The notes under the pieces were generated by a model. The model saw only the letters and a list, made by a program, of their open reading frames with translations, was not told the origin of the DNA and ran no database searches. This document shows positions 61,490 through 64,000 of a stretch of 64,000 nucleotides of DNA, in pieces. Made by a program: the position numbers and the translations under genes. How positions within the stretch are numbered: position 1 is the stretch's first letter; each line of letters begins with the position of its first letter. Origin of the DNA: Acidimicrobiia bacterium (GTDB lineage Bacteria > Actinomycetota > Acidimicrobiia > Spongiisociales > UBA11373); assembly GCA_030584185.1 (NCBI GenBank), contig CP129495.1, positions 1,657,469-1,721,468 of the forward strand, read 5' to 3'.

Positions 61490-61984
61490 ATGATTCAAGC
61501 GGCCCGGCGACTCCATCCTTCGATGCTCGCCGTGGCGGTCGTCCTGGCCCTTGGCTTCTTCGCCATCGCCGCCGCAACCATCGTCTCGGTGCTGCAAGAC
61601 GAGGTGCCGTCTCCCGCCAGGATCGACGATCTGGCGATACCTGTCGGCTACCGGATCATGGGCTCACATCAGACCTGTACCGCCGACGCCTGTGACGGCG
61701 AGGGCGCCGTCTTCGATCTCCCCGGGCGATCCACCGCCGCTGCCCTCGATCTCCTGGCCGGGTCGCTCCTGGCGACCGGGTGGCATGAAACCGGGTGCTC
61801 GGCTGTGGAGGGCCGGTGCATGGAGTCGAACGATCGCCGTCTGCTGCTCATCCCGTGGTCGGTGGTCAGCGAGGAACCGGCGACTGCGGCGATGCGGGCG
61901 GGAGTCGAGTCCCGTTCGATCGACCAGTCACGGCTCATCTACGTGCGGATCGTCCGATGCGGCATCACCAGTCCCTGCTCGTGA
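61490..61984 (+). CDS. Membrane-anchored protein of unknown function
   Basis: A 164-residue protein with one N-terminal TM helix (about 12-35) and an extracytoplasmic domain containing six cysteines (in QTCTADACDG, TGCSAVEGRCM, RCGITSPCS), suggesting disulfides. I recognise no family. It starts 15 nt after rplQ and overlaps the chloride-channel gene by GTGA, so it may be co-transcribed with both. Confidence 0.65.
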   Translation: MIQAARRLHPSMLAVAVVLALGFFAIAAATIVSVLQDEVPSPARIDDLAIPVGYRIMGSHQTCTADACDGEGAVFDLPGRSTAAALDLLAGSLLATGWHETGCSAVEGRCMESNDRRLLLIPWSVVSEEPATAAMRAGVESRSIDQSRLIYVRIVRCGITSPCS

Positions 61985-64000
61985 GGGGCAGTATCGTCGG
62001 AGGCGTGTTCTCCAGACTCGGATCGATGATCGCCGGCCTTCTCCGACGCCGCGGCCCGGCCGTGTTCCTTGCGCTGGCGGCCGCCATAGGGGTGATCGTG
62101 GGAGTGGCTGCCGCTGCCATGATCGGGTTGATCGAGGCCGTGGCCGAGGGTGTCCATGAGTTCGGTGATGCCCTCGGTGCCCCCAAGGCGGTGTTCCTGA
62201 TCACGATTCCCGCCGGGTTTCTTCTCGCCTGGTGGATCGCCCGTCGTTTCGCTCCCGAGGTGGCAGGCGACGGCGCACCCGAGGCCATGGCGGCGCTGGC
62301 GCTGCGGTCCGGCGTGGTGCCCGCCCGGGCAGCACCACTCAAGATCCTGGTCACGGGCCTCACCGTCGGCACGGGGGGCTCAGGGGGGCGCGAGGGGCCG
62401 ATAGTCCTGGTGGGTTCTTCGATCGGTTCGTCGATCGCTCGTGCCACCGGTCTCGGCGAGGATCGCGTGCGCAGCCTGGTGGCGGCAGGCGCCGGCGCCG
62501 CCATCGGCGCCTCCTTCAACGCCCCCATCGCCGGGATGCTCTTCGCCATGGAGGTCATTCTCGGGAACTTCGCCGTGAGGCATCTGAACGCCGTGGTCAT
62601 CGCCTCGGTATCGGCTGCCGTCACCACCCGGTCGATCGTCGGCGAGGAGCTCATCCTGCGGGCCTTTCCCCATCGGGTGAAGGACGCCCGGGAACTCCTC
62701 CTCTACGCCGTGTTGGGAGTGCTGGCCGCCGTCGTGGGCTGGCTGTTCCTGAGGCTGCTCGACCTCGCCGAGCGTCATCCGCTTCCCGGACGGTCCTGGG
62801 TGCGACCGGCCCTTCTCGGGCTCGCCGTGGCCGGGATCGGCTGGCTCGAGCCCGACGTGCTCGGAACCGGTCAGACCTTCGTGCGCGGGCTGCTCACCGA
62901 GCTAAGCACCAGCGCCGTCATCTGGTACACCCTCGGTGCCATCGCCCTGGCCAAGGTGCTGGCGACAACCCTCACCATCGGGTCCGGGGCCTCGGGCGGT
63001 GCCTTCATGCCCAGCCTGTTCATCGGCGCCGCCCTCGGCGCCGGGTTCGCCGGACTTGCGGCCGAGGTGTGGACCATCTCCCCGCTTGCCCCCGGCGCCT
63101 TCGCCGTCGTCGGCATGGCCGCCACGTTCGCCGCCGTGGCCCGTGCGCCGTTGACCTCGATCCTGATCGTCTTCGAGATCACCCAGGACTACGGGTTGGT
63201 GCTGCCCTTGATGCTCGCCGCCTCCCTCGCCACCTACCTGGCCGACAGGCTCCATCCCGAGTCCGTGTACACCATGGCCCTGGTCCGGCGAGGGATTCGC
63301 CTCTCGCGGCGCTCCGAGGTCGATCTGCTCGATACGGTGGCGGCAGGTGACGTCGTCGCCCTCGATCCGATGGTCGTCGCGCCCGGGGTGTCGGTAGACG
63401 ATGCGCGCCGGCTCATGGACGAGGGTCGCCTCCACGGACTCCCGGTGGTGGATAAGGGACACCTGGTAGGGATCGTGACCGTCACCGACCTGCTGCGCGC
63501 CACGGCGGAGGGGGCGACCGTCGCCGATGTCATGACCCCGCGACCGTCCACGGCGACGCCATCCACGCCGGTGTCGGCCGTGCTGGAGCGGATGGCTGCA
63601 CTCGGGGTGGGGCGCATCCCCATCGTCGCCGAGGATGATTCGACCCGTCTGCTGGCGGTCTTCAGGCGTGAGGACGCGGTGCGCGCCTACCACGCCGCCC
63701 TGGGGCGGGAGGTCGACCACGACCTGGGCCGGTCGCGCCTTCAGGTACGGATCGGCTCCGATGCCGGCTTCCATGAGGTCACCATTCCCGCAGGCTCGGT
63801 GGCCGATGGGCGAGCGCTGCGTGAGATCCCGATTCCCGGCGGGGCGACGGTGGTCTCGGTGCGCCGCGGCACCGAGGTGCTGGTACCCGACGGAAGCACC
63901 GCACTGCTCGCCGGCGACGTCCTCACCGTCTTCGCCAGACCCGGGCTCGACGTTCGCCTGCTGGAGCGGCTTCACGCCGGCGACACCGCCGAGCTGGATC
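61981..64000 (+). CDS. CLC-family chloride channel/antiporter with CBS and RCK_C domains (partial)
   Basis: At least 673 residues; the 3' end is beyond the window. A CLC membrane domain (about 20-425) carries the gating Glu138 in GSGGREGP and GSGASGGAFMPSLFIG (the GxFxP region). The first canonical motif, GSGIP, reads GDGAP here. Two CBS domains follow (about 450-560) and then an RCK_C/TrkA_C-like domain (about 580-660; IPIPGGATVVSVRRG). The GTG start overlaps the preceding stop; GTG 62005 or ATG 62026 are alternatives. Ligand-gated anion or proton-coupled transport is likely, with the ion unproven. Confidence 0.88.
   Translation, partial: MRGSIVGGVFSRLGSMIAGLLRRRGPAVFLALAAAIGVIVGVAAAAMIGLIEAVAEGVHEFGDALGAPKAVFLITIPAGFLLAWWIARRFAPEVAGDGAPEAMAALALRSGVVPARAAPLKILVTGLTVGTGGSGGREGPIVLVGSSIGSSIARATGLGEDRVRSLVAAGAGAAIGASFNAPIAGMLFAMEVILGNFAVRHLNAVVIASVSAAVTTRSIVGEELILRAFPHRVKDARELLLYAVLGVLAAVVGWLFLRLLDLAERHPLPGRSWVRPALLGLAVAGIGWLEPDVLGTGQTFVRGLLTELSTSAVIWYTLGAIALAKVLATTLTIGSGASGGAFMPSLFIGAALGAGFAGLAAEVWTISPLAPGAFAVVGMAATFAAVARAPLTSILIVFEITQDYGLVLPLMLAASLATYLADRLHPESVYTMALVRRGIRLSRRSEVDLLDTVAAGDVVALDPMVVAPGVSVDDARRLMDEGRLHGLPVVDKGHLVGIVTVTDLLRATAEGATVADVMTPRPSTATPSTPVSAVLERMAALGVGRIPIVAEDDSTRLLAVFRREDAVRAYHAALGREVDHDLGRSRLQVRIGSDAGFHEVTIPAGSVADGRALREIPIPGGATVVSVRRGTEVLVPDGSTALLAGDVLTVFARPGLDVRLLERLHAGDTAELD

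Noticed and set aside
62232-63350. 372-codon plus-strand frame inside the chloride-channel gene.
   Set aside because: Out of frame with a clear CLC protein and Arg/Gly-rich without motifs.

Overview
The window is GC-rich, densely coding bacterial DNA. It most resembles a member of the Actinomycetota. The order rpmG, MaoC/Had-type dehydratase, tRNA-Trp, secE, nusG, rplK is an actinobacterial arrangement, rpoB starts at TTG, rpsL starts at GTG, and most neighbouring genes overlap by ATGA/GTGA or TGATG. I cannot place it below phylum; the mix of features suggests a deep-branching, non-model lineage.

Layout. 1-3026 (minus) is an Fe(III)-type ABC importer (lipoprotein, two-domain permease, start of the ATPase). 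It diverges from a DtxR/MntR-family regulator (3124-3792) across a short intergenic region with a perfect 17-bp palindrome. Next come a phosphodiesterase of the alkaline-phosphatase superfamily and a PAS-PAS-PAS-EAL c-di-GMP phosphodiesterase, both minus. 7065-17115 is a complex I operon, nuoABCDHIJKLMN, without nuoE, nuoF or nuoG. 17180-24321 is a mixed block: a lipoprotein, a MazF-like toxin and ribbon-helix-helix antitoxin, glutamate racemase, a MidA/NDUFAF7-like methyltransferase, a secreted trypsin-like protease, HtpX, a site-2 protease with CBS domains, and a membrane protein.

24399-61474 is the translation/transcription core: tRNA-Tyr, tRNA-Thr, tRNA-Met, tuf, rpmG, a double-hotdog dehydratase, an ECF sigma/anti-sigma pair, tRNA-Trp, secE-nusG, rplKAJL, rpoBC, rpsL-rpsG-fusA-tuf, and the fused S10, spc and alpha operons to rplQ. 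The window ends with a small membrane-anchored protein and a CLC chloride channel/transporter with CBS and RCK_C domains, cut by the window edge.

The most striking feature is at 24460-25310. The tRNA-Tyr gene is followed by five near-perfect 166-bp tandem units. Each begins with the last 22 nt of that tRNA, and the array closes with a sixth copy of the 22 nt and a hairpin terminator. This architecture parallels the 178-bp repeats behind Escherichia coli tyrT (source of rtT RNA), but in an unrelated lineage with a different repeat sequence. Other notable points are two almost identical tuf genes with codon usage unlike every neighbour; repetitive Ala/Glu/Thr/Pro-rich tails on L10 and S3 and a similar N-terminal extension on NusG; a dispersed GC-rich hairpin repeat in intergenic gaps; absence of infA between map and rpmJ; and two operon-phased micro-ORFs in the largest gaps of the S10-spc cluster.
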